IMG/VR virus record: IMGVR_UViG_3300010367_000012
Location: 48,477-112,476 of that record
Source: a virus
Strand: one strand, 5' to 3'
DNA length: 64,000 bases
The notes beneath the pieces were generated by a model. It was given only the letters and a program-made list of their open reading frames with translations. It searched no databases and had not been told where the DNA came from. The translations under genes were made by a program, and so were the position numbers. How positions within the stretch are numbered: position 1 is the first letter of the stretch; each line of letters begins with the position of its first letter. Shown here one piece after another: positions 21,050-29,850 of the stretch.

Positions 21050-22087
21050 ATGGCCGGTAGTGCTATTACGGGTACACCGAATATCTCTGGTGCCCCAACC
21101 GCTTATCCAGGTGGTTCCTCAGCTCTTTCTCCTGCAATTCAAACTATTTGGAGCAAAGAAATTTTGTTCCAGGCAATGCCGATTTTGAGATTTGAACAAT
21201 TCGCAGTAAAGAAGACAGAGCTTGGTGTAACACCTGGTCTTACAATTAACTTTATGCGTTACAACAACCTAGGCAATGCTTCACAGCTTGTTGAAGGTAT
21301 CCGCATGCAGACTGCTCCACTTACAGCTAGCCAGTTCAGCATTACCGTTGCTGAGCAGGGATTCGCTGTAGCCGTGTCTGAGCTTCTATTGAACGCATCC
21401 TTCGATGACGTAATGGCATCTGCCTCTCGTCTTCTAGGTCGTAACATGGCTACTTACCTTGACGTAAGTGCCCGTAACACATTGCTCCAGGCTTCTTCAC
21501 AGCTATTCGGTTACCAGAAGGACACCGGAGCTATCAACAACCAGGTCTTCTACAACGTGGGAACTGTTGGAACATCCAACGCTTCTATGACTGGAGACTT
21601 CAACCTAACATCTCAGACTGTATATGACGCAGTCGAGACTCTAGCAACAAAGAACGTGCCACGTCTAGGTGAGACATATGTCTGTTTTGTCCACCCTCAC
21701 CAGTCACGTTGGCTACGTAACGACCCTCAGTTCATCGAGATGACTAAGTATGCGGCCCCTGGTAACTTTATGCTAGGAGAAATCGGACGTTTGAACGATG
21801 TCGTATTTATCGAGACAACTCAGGTTCGTAACGTTGTAGGTGGAGCTGGAGCCGGTTGGACAACTGACACCACTACTGGTGGAGTTACAACAGGTAACGG
21901 TGCCGCAAATAGATATGACTCTATCTTCATTGGAGACAATGCATTCGGTCACGCTATTTCTCTTCCTGTAGAATTGCGCGATGGTGGTATTCTCGACTTT
22001 GGACGTGAGCATGCCCTAGCTTGGTATGCTATTTGGGGACTTGGTCTGATTACTGACATTTCTGTAGTTATCGCCTCTACCAACTAA
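21050..22087 (+). CDS. Major capsid protein, N4-gp56 type
   Basis: This 345-residue HK97-fold protein shows the N4-gp56 family pattern: AIQTIWSKEILFQAMPILRFEQF, GLTINFMRYNNL, then VAEQGFAVAVSELLLNASF and later QSRWLRNDPQFIEM. It forms the icosahedral shell. AAGGAT precedes the ATG. A short hairpin (GGGTAC/GTACCC near 21004-21020) lies in the leader and a terminator-like hairpin follows the gene, which may raise capsid mRNA relative to downstream genes. Confidence 0.9.
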   Translation: MAGSAITGTPNISGAPTAYPGGSSALSPAIQTIWSKEILFQAMPILRFEQFAVKKTELGVTPGLTINFMRYNNLGNASQLVEGIRMQTAPLTASQFSITVAEQGFAVAVSELLLNASFDDVMASASRLLGRNMATYLDVSARNTLLQASSQLFGYQKDTGAINNQVFYNVGTVGTSNASMTGDFNLTSQTVYDAVETLATKNVPRLGETYVCFVHPHQSRWLRNDPQFIEMTKYAAPGNFMLGEIGRLNDVVFIETTQVRNVVGGAGAGWTTDTTTGGVTTGNGAANRYDSIFIGDNAFGHAISLPVELRDGGILDFGREHALAWYAIWGLGLITDISVVIASTN

Positions 22088-22114
22088 TTTGTACCTTCTG
22101 TCCGATTCGGACGT

Positions 22115-22153
22115 ACCCCTCCTCAGTGATCCCCATACTGGGGAGGGGTTTCT
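22115..22153 (+). terminator. Terminator-like hairpin after capsid gene
   Basis: ACCCCTCC (22115-22122) pairs with GGAGGGGT (22142-22149), followed by TTCTTT. The loop is 19 nt and contains CCCC that could pair internally. Within a virion operon it is probably a partial terminator. Confidence 0.7.
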
Positions 22154-22189
22154 TTAATAACATACGAGACATTTAATCTGGAGAATAGA

Positions 22190-22561
22190 ATGCCACCACG
22201 TAAGCGCCCCGGTGATATGACCGGTATTGAAACTGAGCGTCTTCAGAAGGAAAACCAGGAAGCACTCAAGGAACGTGCCAAGGAAATCTCTATGATGGCT
22301 GAGGTTCAGGCAGAAGCCGACTCAAAGCCAGTTGACTACTCTAATGGTCCTATTACTTCTGTAGTAGAGCTAGACGTAGATGCAGAGATTCAGCTTGAGG
22401 AACCTACAAAGACAATTATTCCGCTGACCACTCTTGAACAAGTAACCTTCGGTGCCGGGAAGCATTATGACTTTGAAGAGGGACGTAAGTACGTCGTTCC
22501 TGTAGAATTAGCTCGACACCTATCAAGTAAGGGCCTTCTTTGGGAAGGCGGCTACCGCTAA
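22190..22561 (+). CDS. Hypothetical virion-block protein, 123 aa
   Basis: GGAG lies before the ATG. The N-terminus is a basic start plus charged helix (ERLQKENQEALKERAKEISMM), and the C-terminal half reads TLEQVTFGAGKHYDFEEGRKYVVPVELARHLSSKGLLW. The late segment resembles a small beta domain of the kind found in head-tail joining accessory proteins. The family is not certain. It lies between capsid and neck genes. Confidence 0.72.
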   Translation: MPPRKRPGDMTGIETERLQKENQEALKERAKEISMMAEVQAEADSKPVDYSNGPITSVVELDVDAEIQLEEPTKTIIPLTTLEQVTFGAGKHYDFEEGRKYVVPVELARHLSSKGLLWEGGYR

Positions 22562-22574
22562 GGGAGAATAACAA

Positions 22575-23027
22575 ATGTCAGGTAATCTAACTGATACGAC
22601 AGATCGTGCCATTCTGAATTGGGTTACAGGTACGACACTGGGTGGATGGGCTCCACCAACCACAGCGTATATCGCATTGCTTACTGTGGACCCTGCTACA
22701 ACAGCTATTACTCCAACTGACCCACAGTTATCAGAGCTGACTGAATTGGCAGCTACAGGTTATACACGACAAGTTGTTACCTTTACAGCAGCCACTTCCC
22801 CTAGTCAGGGAACAAGTCAGATTCAAAACAGCAATCTTGTTACCTTCGGACCGTTTACGGATGCCTCTGGTTCTGGAACTCCTACTACTTATGGGGCGCT
22901 AGTCAACGTGGCATCAGGTACAGCCGGTGAAGTAATCTGTGTATGGCAATGGGATACACCTATTACAGCTCCACAGAATCAATCTATTACTATTCCGATT
23001 GCTAACCTTACCTTCACACAACAGTAG
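22575..23027 (+). CDS. Minor virion protein with tail-fibre-like beta fold
   Basis: This 150-residue protein follows the pattern RAILNWVTGTTLGG, then TAYIALLTVDP, ELTELAATGYTRQVVTFTAA, SNLVTFGPFT, YGALVN and a terminal SITIPIANLTFTQQ. This is a common phage module near neck and tail genes, often annotated as tail fibre or minor tail protein. AGGGAG precedes the ATG. A role in virion surface decoration or host contact is likely. Confidence 0.7.
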   Translation: MSGNLTDTTDRAILNWVTGTTLGGWAPPTTAYIALLTVDPATTAITPTDPQLSELTELAATGYTRQVVTFTAATSPSQGTSQIQNSNLVTFGPFTDASGSGTPTTYGALVNVASGTAGEVICVWQWDTPITAPQNQSITIPIANLTFTQQ

Positions 23028-23033
23028 GTCTCC

Positions 23034-23858
23034 ATGCCATTTACAACACAGGACATGATTAGTCGCGTTCGTGTGGAGTTGGGCGATACAGGAGCACCTT
23101 TTTCTGATACGTTTCTGGGGACTGGGATGGTATCCACTTACGATCTCACAGACTTCAACATCTGGAATGAGACCGTAACGTGGATTCGTAACCAGTCCCC
23201 AGTAGTATTGGTAAAGGGAACGGACTATGCAATGAATTACCAGGAAGGAAGAATCTTCCTGACCGGAGCACCCGCGCCACTTCCACAAGGTGATACCCTA
23301 GTAGTATCAGGATATTCAGGCGGAATGTTCTCAGATGATGAGCTATCCTCCTTTATCCAAGATGCAGTTCTTCAGCATACAAATGGAAGAACAGCCAAGA
23401 CAAGATTCAAGGATGCCAACGGTTTCGTCAAGTACGTAACTATCCCTATGGATCTGTCCAACCTCCCAGAGGTGGAAGGTACCTTGGTAGCCCTCAGAGC
23501 CACCATAGACGCCCTCTGGGCACTCGCTACCGATGCGAGTACCGACATTGATATTTCGTCCGCAGACGGGACCACAGTGCCTCGTAGCCAGCGATACCAG
23601 CAGCTACGTGAACAGATCGATGGAATGACTGCGCGATATAATCAACTATGTGCAATGCTTAATGTCGGTCTTAACCGCATTGAGATGTCTAAGATCCGTA
23701 GAGTATCCAGAACTACTAACCGTCTGGTACCTATCTTTGAAGACAGAGAGTACGACGATTACGACTTGCCACGTCGTCAGTTGCCACCAATTGATGCACG
23801 CGACGAAGATTCAAGCAACCTGCAATCACCTATCTTCGGTGGTATGTGGGGGCTATAA
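23034..23858 (+). CDS. Head-tail connector (adaptor) protein
   Basis: This 274-residue protein has an opening TTQDMISRVRVELGDTGAPF, a beta insert (VLVKGTDYAMNYQEGRIFL) and a helical core DELSSFIQDAVLQH and SQRYQQLREQIDGMTARYNQLCAML. The helical core and the location right after portal and capsid genes fit a gp15/gp6-like adaptor ring that docks under the portal. The assignment is from context plus the helical RVRxxLGD start. Confidence 0.72.
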   Translation: MPFTTQDMISRVRVELGDTGAPFSDTFLGTGMVSTYDLTDFNIWNETVTWIRNQSPVVLVKGTDYAMNYQEGRIFLTGAPAPLPQGDTLVVSGYSGGMFSDDELSSFIQDAVLQHTNGRTAKTRFKDANGFVKYVTIPMDLSNLPEVEGTLVALRATIDALWALATDASTDIDISSADGTTVPRSQRYQQLREQIDGMTARYNQLCAMLNVGLNRIEMSKIRRVSRTTNRLVPIFEDREYDDYDLPRRQLPPIDARDEDSSNLQSPIFGGMWGL

Positions 23859-23893
23859 ACTAATGAAGGCCCTTATAGATAAGGATGTATTCA

Positions 23894-24637
23894 ATGGGAA
23901 GAATAGGGTGGAAAGGCGGCCGATTCTCCGTTGATTTCGAAACATCTGAAATCTATAGGGGCCTTCGTGATTGGCAGCGTTGGACCGGTGACCAGATCTA
24001 CTATTACCGTTTCGCATATGATCAGTCCACAGTAGATCCTGTATACGGAGAAGCAGCAGGACCATTAGGCCGTGTTTACTTCGGTCCTAACAATGTTCCT
24101 GCTCTGCACGTTATCCACGTTGAAGGCGATAACGATAACACTGAGAATGGTTTCTACTACAACGACAGAGCCCACGTAACGCTGTCCTTTGATCAGCTAA
24201 AGCGTATGGGTATGGACAAGATGGATCTGAATACTCAGAACTATCTCAAGGATCGCTTTGTATATGACACCAAGGTATTCCGAGTAACCAGTGTTCAGGT
24301 TCTAGGACAGATTCAGCAGAAGGACATCATCCTTTCTATTGACGCTACTCAGGTAAAGCCTGATGAGATGGTCAACGATGTTCAATTCGCTCAGTACGCC
24401 TCACCAAATGACAGACAGTTCTCTCAGAGACTAAGTCTGAATGATTCTAACTATGATCCATATGTCAGTGGTCAGGGTGTATACCCACTTAACTACAAGG
24501 TAGACAATGGAACAAGCAATCTAACCAAGCTAGTAAATCAGGTAACACCTACACTGCGTTCCCCTGCCTACAACCCACCTCCTTCCCCTGGAGGATACGG
24601 AGAAGGTCAGTACGGATCAGGACCATACGGAGGATAA
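23894..24637 (+). CDS. Neck/head-closure protein
   Basis: The ATG at 23894 (MGRIGWKGG) is preferred over an in-frame ATG nine bases upstream. The protein of about 247 residues has aromatic N-terminal segments (RGLRDWQRWTGDQIYYYRF), a beta domain (HVTLSFDQLKRMGMDKMDLN, TKVFRVTSVQVLGQ) and a Gly/Pro/Tyr-rich C-terminal tail. Its position after the connector and before the spike genes fits a neck or head-closure protein. The family is not certain. Confidence 0.65.
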   Translation: MGRIGWKGGRFSVDFETSEIYRGLRDWQRWTGDQIYYYRFAYDQSTVDPVYGEAAGPLGRVYFGPNNVPALHVIHVEGDNDNTENGFYYNDRAHVTLSFDQLKRMGMDKMDLNTQNYLKDRFVYDTKVFRVTSVQVLGQIQQKDIILSIDATQVKPDEMVNDVQFAQYASPNDRQFSQRLSLNDSNYDPYVSGQGVYPLNYKVDNGTSNLTKLVNQVTPTLRSPAYNPPPSPGGYGEGQYGSGPYGG

Positions 24638-24639
24638 GA

Positions 24640-25299
24640 ATGACTATTACCGTTCCTGTCAAGGGACAGACAGACTGGGATCTTACGCTAAACAATGCTC
24701 TCAATGAATTAGAAGAAGAGATAAGCAACAAGACTACTGGACCAGTTTCATCTACAGACAAAGCTATAGTAAGATTTAGTGGAACATCCGGATCAGTAAT
24801 CCAGAATTCTAATGTCGTAGTAGACAACGCAGGAAATCTGAGTACTCCTGGAACTGTTACATCTACTGGCGTAGCAACTGTAGGCGGACTAGCTTCTCTA
24901 GCCAATGCGTCTGTTACTGGTGACCTATCAGTCATGGGTACAGCCAAGGGATACAGATTCCGTACTGGTGGAAGCAACCTAGATCTAGAAGCAACTGGAA
25001 CAGACCTCATTGTCTCTAACTGGTCTGGTACTGCTTTTGACGGTAATCAGAGATCTTATCTGCGTCTGTCTGCTGATGCACAGAACATTCAGGCTGCGGG
25101 TAAGATTGAATTTGTTGATGCCCTCTATGGTGCTACTAAGCACACCCTTGACGGAGCAGCTAATCAAGTAGGTTTCTACGGAGCATCCCCAGCAAGCAAG
25201 CCATCTGTAACAGGTTCTCGTGGAGGCAATGCGGCACTAGCAAGTTTGATTACAGCACTGGCTACATTGGGTCTGGTTACTGATAACACAACAGCTTAA
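24640..25299 (+). CDS. Short tail-fibre protein with shared anchor domain
   Basis: This 219-residue protein opens with ITVPVKGQTDWDLTLNNALNELEEEI, matching the N-termini of the next two genes (PIAKGTTNWDVPLNSALASL). That region is probably the virion anchor. The rest is a Ser/Thr/Gly/Val fibre (SGSVIQNSNVVVDNAG repeats). The ATG follows the previous stop by two bases. Probably one of three alternative or co-assembled receptor-binding proteins. Confidence 0.75.
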   Translation: MTITVPVKGQTDWDLTLNNALNELEEEISNKTTGPVSSTDKAIVRFSGTSGSVIQNSNVVVDNAGNLSTPGTVTSTGVATVGGLASLANASVTGDLSVMGTAKGYRFRTGGSNLDLEATGTDLIVSNWSGTAFDGNQRSYLRLSADAQNIQAAGKIEFVDALYGATKHTLDGAANQVGFYGASPASKPSVTGSRGGNAALASLITALATLGLVTDNTTA

Positions 25300-25312
25300 G
25301 ACGGAGCACTAA

Positions 25313-26995
25313 ATGACTTATTCGCCTATTGCTAAGGGCACAACTAATTGGGATGTGCCCCTTAACTCTGCACTAGCTAGCTTGGATGCAAACATTACAT
25401 CCTCTGCTAGTGGCGCACTTCAAAAGGCAAACAACCTTTCAGATCTAACTAATGCTGCACAGGCCCGTGTCAATATCGGTATGGCTGCCAGTGCAGCCGC
25501 AGACGTGTCCGTATATAACGTAAAAGATCATGGGGCAGTCGGTAATGGCGTAGCAGACGATACCTCTGCTCTCCAGTACACTCTAAGCCTTGCATCAGGA
25601 AATGGCGGAGGAGTCGTTTACCTTCCGCCTGGCAACTATAAGATCTCTACAGCCTTGACTACCTACAGCAAGGTAACCATGTTAGGTGCTGGACCAAACG
25701 CTACGACTATTACTCAAGCCAGCACAACCGCTCATGGAATTGTGGGAACGGATCTAACCTTCCCTGCCATCAAGGAACTTACTCTTACTGGTCCTGGTTC
25801 AGGATCAGGTGCGGGAATCAGATTCATTCTGTCTTCCAGTGCAGCTACAGTCTTTCCTACTATTGAGAATGCAATGGTTCAATCCTTTGGATCTCATGGA
25901 CTTTCTATTCAGAACTCCATCGTAGGTACCTACTCAAAGGTAATCTCTCAGAACAATGGTGGAGATGGTTTCCATATTGTCGGACAGACATTCCCTTCCG
26001 CTGCTGGAACATCTAGCAACTTCAATGCTTGCTACGCAAACAACAATACGTCTAGTGGTTTTTACCTGTACAACATGGTTTACTGTGCACTAAGTGCCTG
26101 TGCTGCTGATGCTAATGGAACCAACGCTTATCTGTTTGATACCTGTCAGAGTATTTCAGCCCATGGTTGTGGTGCTGAGTCTCAGGACACTAACTCATTC
26201 AAGATCACTGGTGGCTTCGGCATCGGACTTTACAACAACTGGATTTACCAGAACAACGGTATTGGTATTTACGTAACTGGTAATGCTGGAAGCGTTGTGC
26301 TTTCTGGTAACACCGACAACACTCCTGCTGGTGGAGCTACAAACTTCATCAAGGTAGATGCGGGATGTCACGTTGCTCAAACAATGAATCACAACACCAC
26401 AGCAAATAGCTTTGCGTCTGGCACAACTAATACTCTTGATGACACTGCTGGTGGAACATCTATTCAGGGATATGCCTTCTTCAATAATCAGATTGAAGCT
26501 GTAGGAAATATCACTTCTGATACTGGAAATCTACAGGCAGCTAATTTCCCTTCTGGTGCATGGACATCGTGGACTCCTACATGGACTACAAGCAGCGGTA
26601 GCAATACTCCATCATTTGGTAATGCTGTAGTAAGCTGTGCATATACAAAGATTGGTCGCACAGTCTTTTATCGCATGAGCATTACATTTGGAACTACCAC
26701 TAACTTTGGTGCTGCTCCTACAACTGGAGATAACTGGTGGTTCTCACTACCATTCACAGCCGCTGTAAACGGTGCTCCTATTGGTACATGGTCGGGTCGT
26801 CCTGCAAGCTCCACATCTGTCAGAGGTAGCTTAACAGCCGCTTCCAGCGGTACAGTAATGCAGCTAAACATTGATACTGGTGCGCCTAACGCTGTAGCCA
26901 TTACTAACGTTGGTGTTGCTGACTCCTTGTCTCCATTCACTTGGGCGAACACTAACGTATTTTCAGCCACTGGTTTCTACGAAGCTACTTCTTAA
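25313..26995 (+). CDS. Tailspike with pectate-lyase-like beta-helix
   Basis: This 560-residue protein has the shared anchor (residues 1-60), then the classic start of a right-handed beta-helix, VKDHGAVGNGVADDTSALQ and GGGVVYLPPGNYKIS (about 70-110). Short Asn/Gly-rich coils follow to about residue 400, with a C-terminal beta domain (residues 420-560). Such spikes bind and often cleave host surface polysaccharides. Catalytic residues cannot be assigned by eye. AGACGGAG precedes the ATG. Confidence 0.86.
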   Translation: MTYSPIAKGTTNWDVPLNSALASLDANITSSASGALQKANNLSDLTNAAQARVNIGMAASAAADVSVYNVKDHGAVGNGVADDTSALQYTLSLASGNGGGVVYLPPGNYKISTALTTYSKVTMLGAGPNATTITQASTTAHGIVGTDLTFPAIKELTLTGPGSGSGAGIRFILSSSAATVFPTIENAMVQSFGSHGLSIQNSIVGTYSKVISQNNGGDGFHIVGQTFPSAAGTSSNFNACYANNNTSSGFYLYNMVYCALSACAADANGTNAYLFDTCQSISAHGCGAESQDTNSFKITGGFGIGLYNNWIYQNNGIGIYVTGNAGSVVLSGNTDNTPAGGATNFIKVDAGCHVAQTMNHNTTANSFASGTTNTLDDTAGGTSIQGYAFFNNQIEAVGNITSDTGNLQAANFPSGAWTSWTPTWTTSSGSNTPSFGNAVVSCAYTKIGRTVFYRMSITFGTTTNFGAAPTTGDNWWFSLPFTAAVNGAPIGTWSGRPASSTSVRGSLTAASSGTVMQLNIDTGAPNAVAITNVGVADSLSPFTWANTNVFSATGFYEATS

Positions 26996-27005
26996 GGAAC
27001 ACTAA

Positions 27006-29180
27006 ATGACTTATTCTCCAATCGCTAAAGGTACTACCAACTGGGACGTACCGCTTAACGCTGCTCTAGCACAAATCGATTCCACCGTTACTGGTAATAA
27101 CAGCAATGCTCTTCAGAGAGCCAATAACCTAAATGATCTAACTAACTTAATTCAGGCCAGAAACAATCTAGGCATCAGCGCTGGTGTTGTTCAGGGAGTT
27201 AACCAGTTCAACGTAAAGGATTATGGAGCTGTAGGAAATAACGTAGCTGATGACACTGCTGCTATAGCTAGCGCAGTTTCCGCAGCTAATGCCACAGGTG
27301 GAATCGTATACTTCCCACCAGGTAAATATCTAATCAATAGTGGAACCGGTTTTTCTGCTGGTACTTCTGGCGTAGTTATTATGGGATCAGGACCAGAGAT
27401 CAGTTCAATCGTTATCGGTTCTGGCTTTACTGGAACCAGCCTATTCAGCTTTACCAAGGACAACTCTGGTGTCCGAGACATCAGCATTGACGGAGCCAAC
27501 CAATCCAGCACTACGTCTAACCCTGTCGCTCATGCGGTAACTGTTACAGGTGCTGGAGCATTCAAGGTAGCCAACACAACCTTCACTCGTATCAACGGTT
27601 ACTGTATTCGCGCTATTGGTACAGCAGCTAACACCTTGCACGGTGGAATGATCTACAACGTGAAGATGCAGAGTTCTGCTGGTGGAGTTTATATCATCTC
27701 CGATAACACAGCCACAGCAGCTAACTTCCTAATCTCGAATCTATTCACTCGATTCATGGGTGTTGCTTCTGGTGGTAGTGCAAACCTTGACTGTATTCAC
27801 ATTGAAGACTCCTGGGATGTTCTACTTCAGAACTGCTTTACTTGGATGCAGGCTACCCTAGGTGGAACTGGTGCTTCTCTTCGTGTTAAGGGAAACTGTG
27901 CCGCTACCTTTATCCAGAACCTTGACGCTCTAGGTCCACAGACTGGAAATAACGTAGTTATTGAAGATGGTCCTAACGGATCTCCTCAGAACGTACAGAT
28001 CACTGGTGGAGTTATCCAGCAGGGTAACGTAGGTCTTCTGATCACTGGTGGAGCTACACAGATTCGTGTTAGCACAATGCGTATTATCAGCAACCAGACA
28101 CATGGTGTTTCTATAACTGGAACTGGTGTTGCGATTAACATTGAGCGTAGCTTCTTCTCGCTTAATGGTAATGGTGCAACTGGAACTAACTATGATGTGA
28201 ACTGGTCAGGTACAGCTACTGGTTGGATTACTTCTACTCGTTTCGCTTCACCTATCGTGTCCACAGGTACCGCAGGAGTTCAGTTCTCTGTCAACGTAGC
28301 CGCTGGACAGGCCGTGAAGATCCGTGATGCTGAATTCGCTGGCTCTGGTGCTGCTCAGGCTAACTGGGTTACAGCCTTCCCCTCAGTCTTTTCACATGCT
28401 GAGAGCGGTAACTATGAATCCTTTGGAAACGTAAACTTCAGCTTCTCTGGTGCAGGACGTGTACAGCTTGCTCCATCAGTTACAACAAACTCTGTTCTAT
28501 CTACTAACACAAATGGAACAGATGCATTCGACCGCTTCCGTCTAACTGGAGATGGCGCGATTGCAATTGGTCCTGGTACAGCTACCAGAGATACCAACTT
28601 GTATAGAGAATCTGCGGGAGTACTGAAGACAGATAACAATCTATCCGTTGCAGGTAATGCCCTCGGTATTATCAAGCCGTCTAATCATGGCTTAGTAGCC
28701 TGGACCTTTGATCCTGCAAACGTATCAACAGGTAAAGCTGGAACTGCTGGAACTGTTTATCTAGCTGCTGTACAAGTCAACCAGGCAATGACCGCTACTA
28801 AGATTCTCTGGGGAATCAATACTCAGGGTGCAACTATCACATCCGGACAGAACTTTGTCGGGCTATACAACTCCGCAGGATCACGTCTGGCAACTGTAGG
28901 AGTAGACGCACGAGTAACAACCACTGGTATGTTCACTGAAACTATCAGCGTTGCGGTAACACCAGGACTCTACTGGGTAGCCTTTGTATTCAATGCAACA
29001 ACAATGCCGCAGGTTTATAGAGGGCAGGATTTGAATGCTACTCTTATGAATGCTGGTATTTCTAGCAATGCTCTATTGCGCTATGCCACAAATGGTACGA
29101 GCCAGACGTCTCTACCATCGTCCATTACCCCCTCTAGCAATGCTTCAGCTCAGTTCGCATACTGGGCAGCGATTGGATAA
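27006..29180 (+). CDS. Second, longer tailspike with beta-helix
   Basis: This 724-residue protein has an anchor nearly matching the previous gene, then VKDYGAVGNNVADDTAAIA and GGIVYFPPGKYLINSG, the beta-helix entry, and coils to about residue 460. A different C-terminal part follows: a VLSTNTNGTDAFDRFRLTGDG linker and a carbohydrate-binding-like beta-sandwich (residues 580-724, with TATKILWGINTQG and TPGLYWVAFVFNAT). Tandem location with a shared N-terminus shows duplication followed by exchange of receptor domains. Confidence 0.86.
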   Translation: MTYSPIAKGTTNWDVPLNAALAQIDSTVTGNNSNALQRANNLNDLTNLIQARNNLGISAGVVQGVNQFNVKDYGAVGNNVADDTAAIASAVSAANATGGIVYFPPGKYLINSGTGFSAGTSGVVIMGSGPEISSIVIGSGFTGTSLFSFTKDNSGVRDISIDGANQSSTTSNPVAHAVTVTGAGAFKVANTTFTRINGYCIRAIGTAANTLHGGMIYNVKMQSSAGGVYIISDNTATAANFLISNLFTRFMGVASGGSANLDCIHIEDSWDVLLQNCFTWMQATLGGTGASLRVKGNCAATFIQNLDALGPQTGNNVVIEDGPNGSPQNVQITGGVIQQGNVGLLITGGATQIRVSTMRIISNQTHGVSITGTGVAINIERSFFSLNGNGATGTNYDVNWSGTATGWITSTRFASPIVSTGTAGVQFSVNVAAGQAVKIRDAEFAGSGAAQANWVTAFPSVFSHAESGNYESFGNVNFSFSGAGRVQLAPSVTTNSVLSTNTNGTDAFDRFRLTGDGAIAIGPGTATRDTNLYRESAGVLKTDNNLSVAGNALGIIKPSNHGLVAWTFDPANVSTGKAGTAGTVYLAAVQVNQAMTATKILWGINTQGATITSGQNFVGLYNSAGSRLATVGVDARVTTTGMFTETISVAVTPGLYWVAFVFNATTMPQVYRGQDLNATLMNAGISSNALLRYATNGTSQTSLPSSITPSSNASAQFAYWAAIG

Positions 29181-29182
29181 AT

Positions 29183-29803
29183 ATGTGGTTATTCAATGAG
29201 GACAAAGCCATGAAGGAGAAGTTCTCTAACCTGGTGGTCACTGATGTAAATGCTCCCGACCAAGGTAGACCTGTACAGGTTATCTGGCTTGACGCTGATG
29301 TTGAATTGACCAACCTTACTTATCCTTCAGTAATTATTGCGAATACTGGAATTTCTTTTGATGCGGAGCGTGCTCATGCGGGATGGGCACAGCTTCCATA
29401 TACACCAGAGAATTTCCCTGACTGGATCTCAGATGACAATGAGGATGTAACAACTTCTCCTTACTGGGCTTTCACTCCTATCCCGTATAATATTGATTAT
29501 CAAATAGAAGTGTTATCTAGAAATAATCAGCATTCAACATTTCTCACAGCAGTTCTCGCAGGACCAGACTACTTAAGTACTCGTCATGGATATCTAACAA
29601 TTCCAGAAGACGGTACTATTAGAAGGCTGGACCTTATGGGTGGTCCTGAAAGACAGAACACTCATGACACAGATGGCAAAAGAATTTTCCATACTGTCTA
29701 TACCGCGAGAGTTTCAACCGAACTACTTCCTGTCGAAATCAGTACCTACTCTAAGGTTACAAAGGTAGTGGACACTATCACTGTTCTACCGCCACAGGTC
29801 TAA
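29183..29803 (+). CDS. Tail terminator/neck-type protein
   Basis: This 206-residue protein lies immediately before the sheath gene. The segments NLTYPSVIIANTGISFD, PYNIDYQIEVLSRNNQHSTFL and TVYTARVSTELLPVEI form a mixed alpha/beta pattern seen in tail terminator and completion proteins of contractile phages. The RBS is weak; an alternative ATG lies at 29210. Assigned from context and pattern; no diagnostic motif. Confidence 0.65.
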   Translation: MWLFNEDKAMKEKFSNLVVTDVNAPDQGRPVQVIWLDADVELTNLTYPSVIIANTGISFDAERAHAGWAQLPYTPENFPDWISDDNEDVTTSPYWAFTPIPYNIDYQIEVLSRNNQHSTFLTAVLAGPDYLSTRHGYLTIPEDGTIRRLDLMGGPERQNTHDTDGKRIFHTVYTARVSTELLPVEISTYSKVTKVVDTITVLPPQV

Positions 29804-29850
29804 TCTATATACTGATAGTAGCCACTACTTTCAATTAGCTAGGAGATCAA

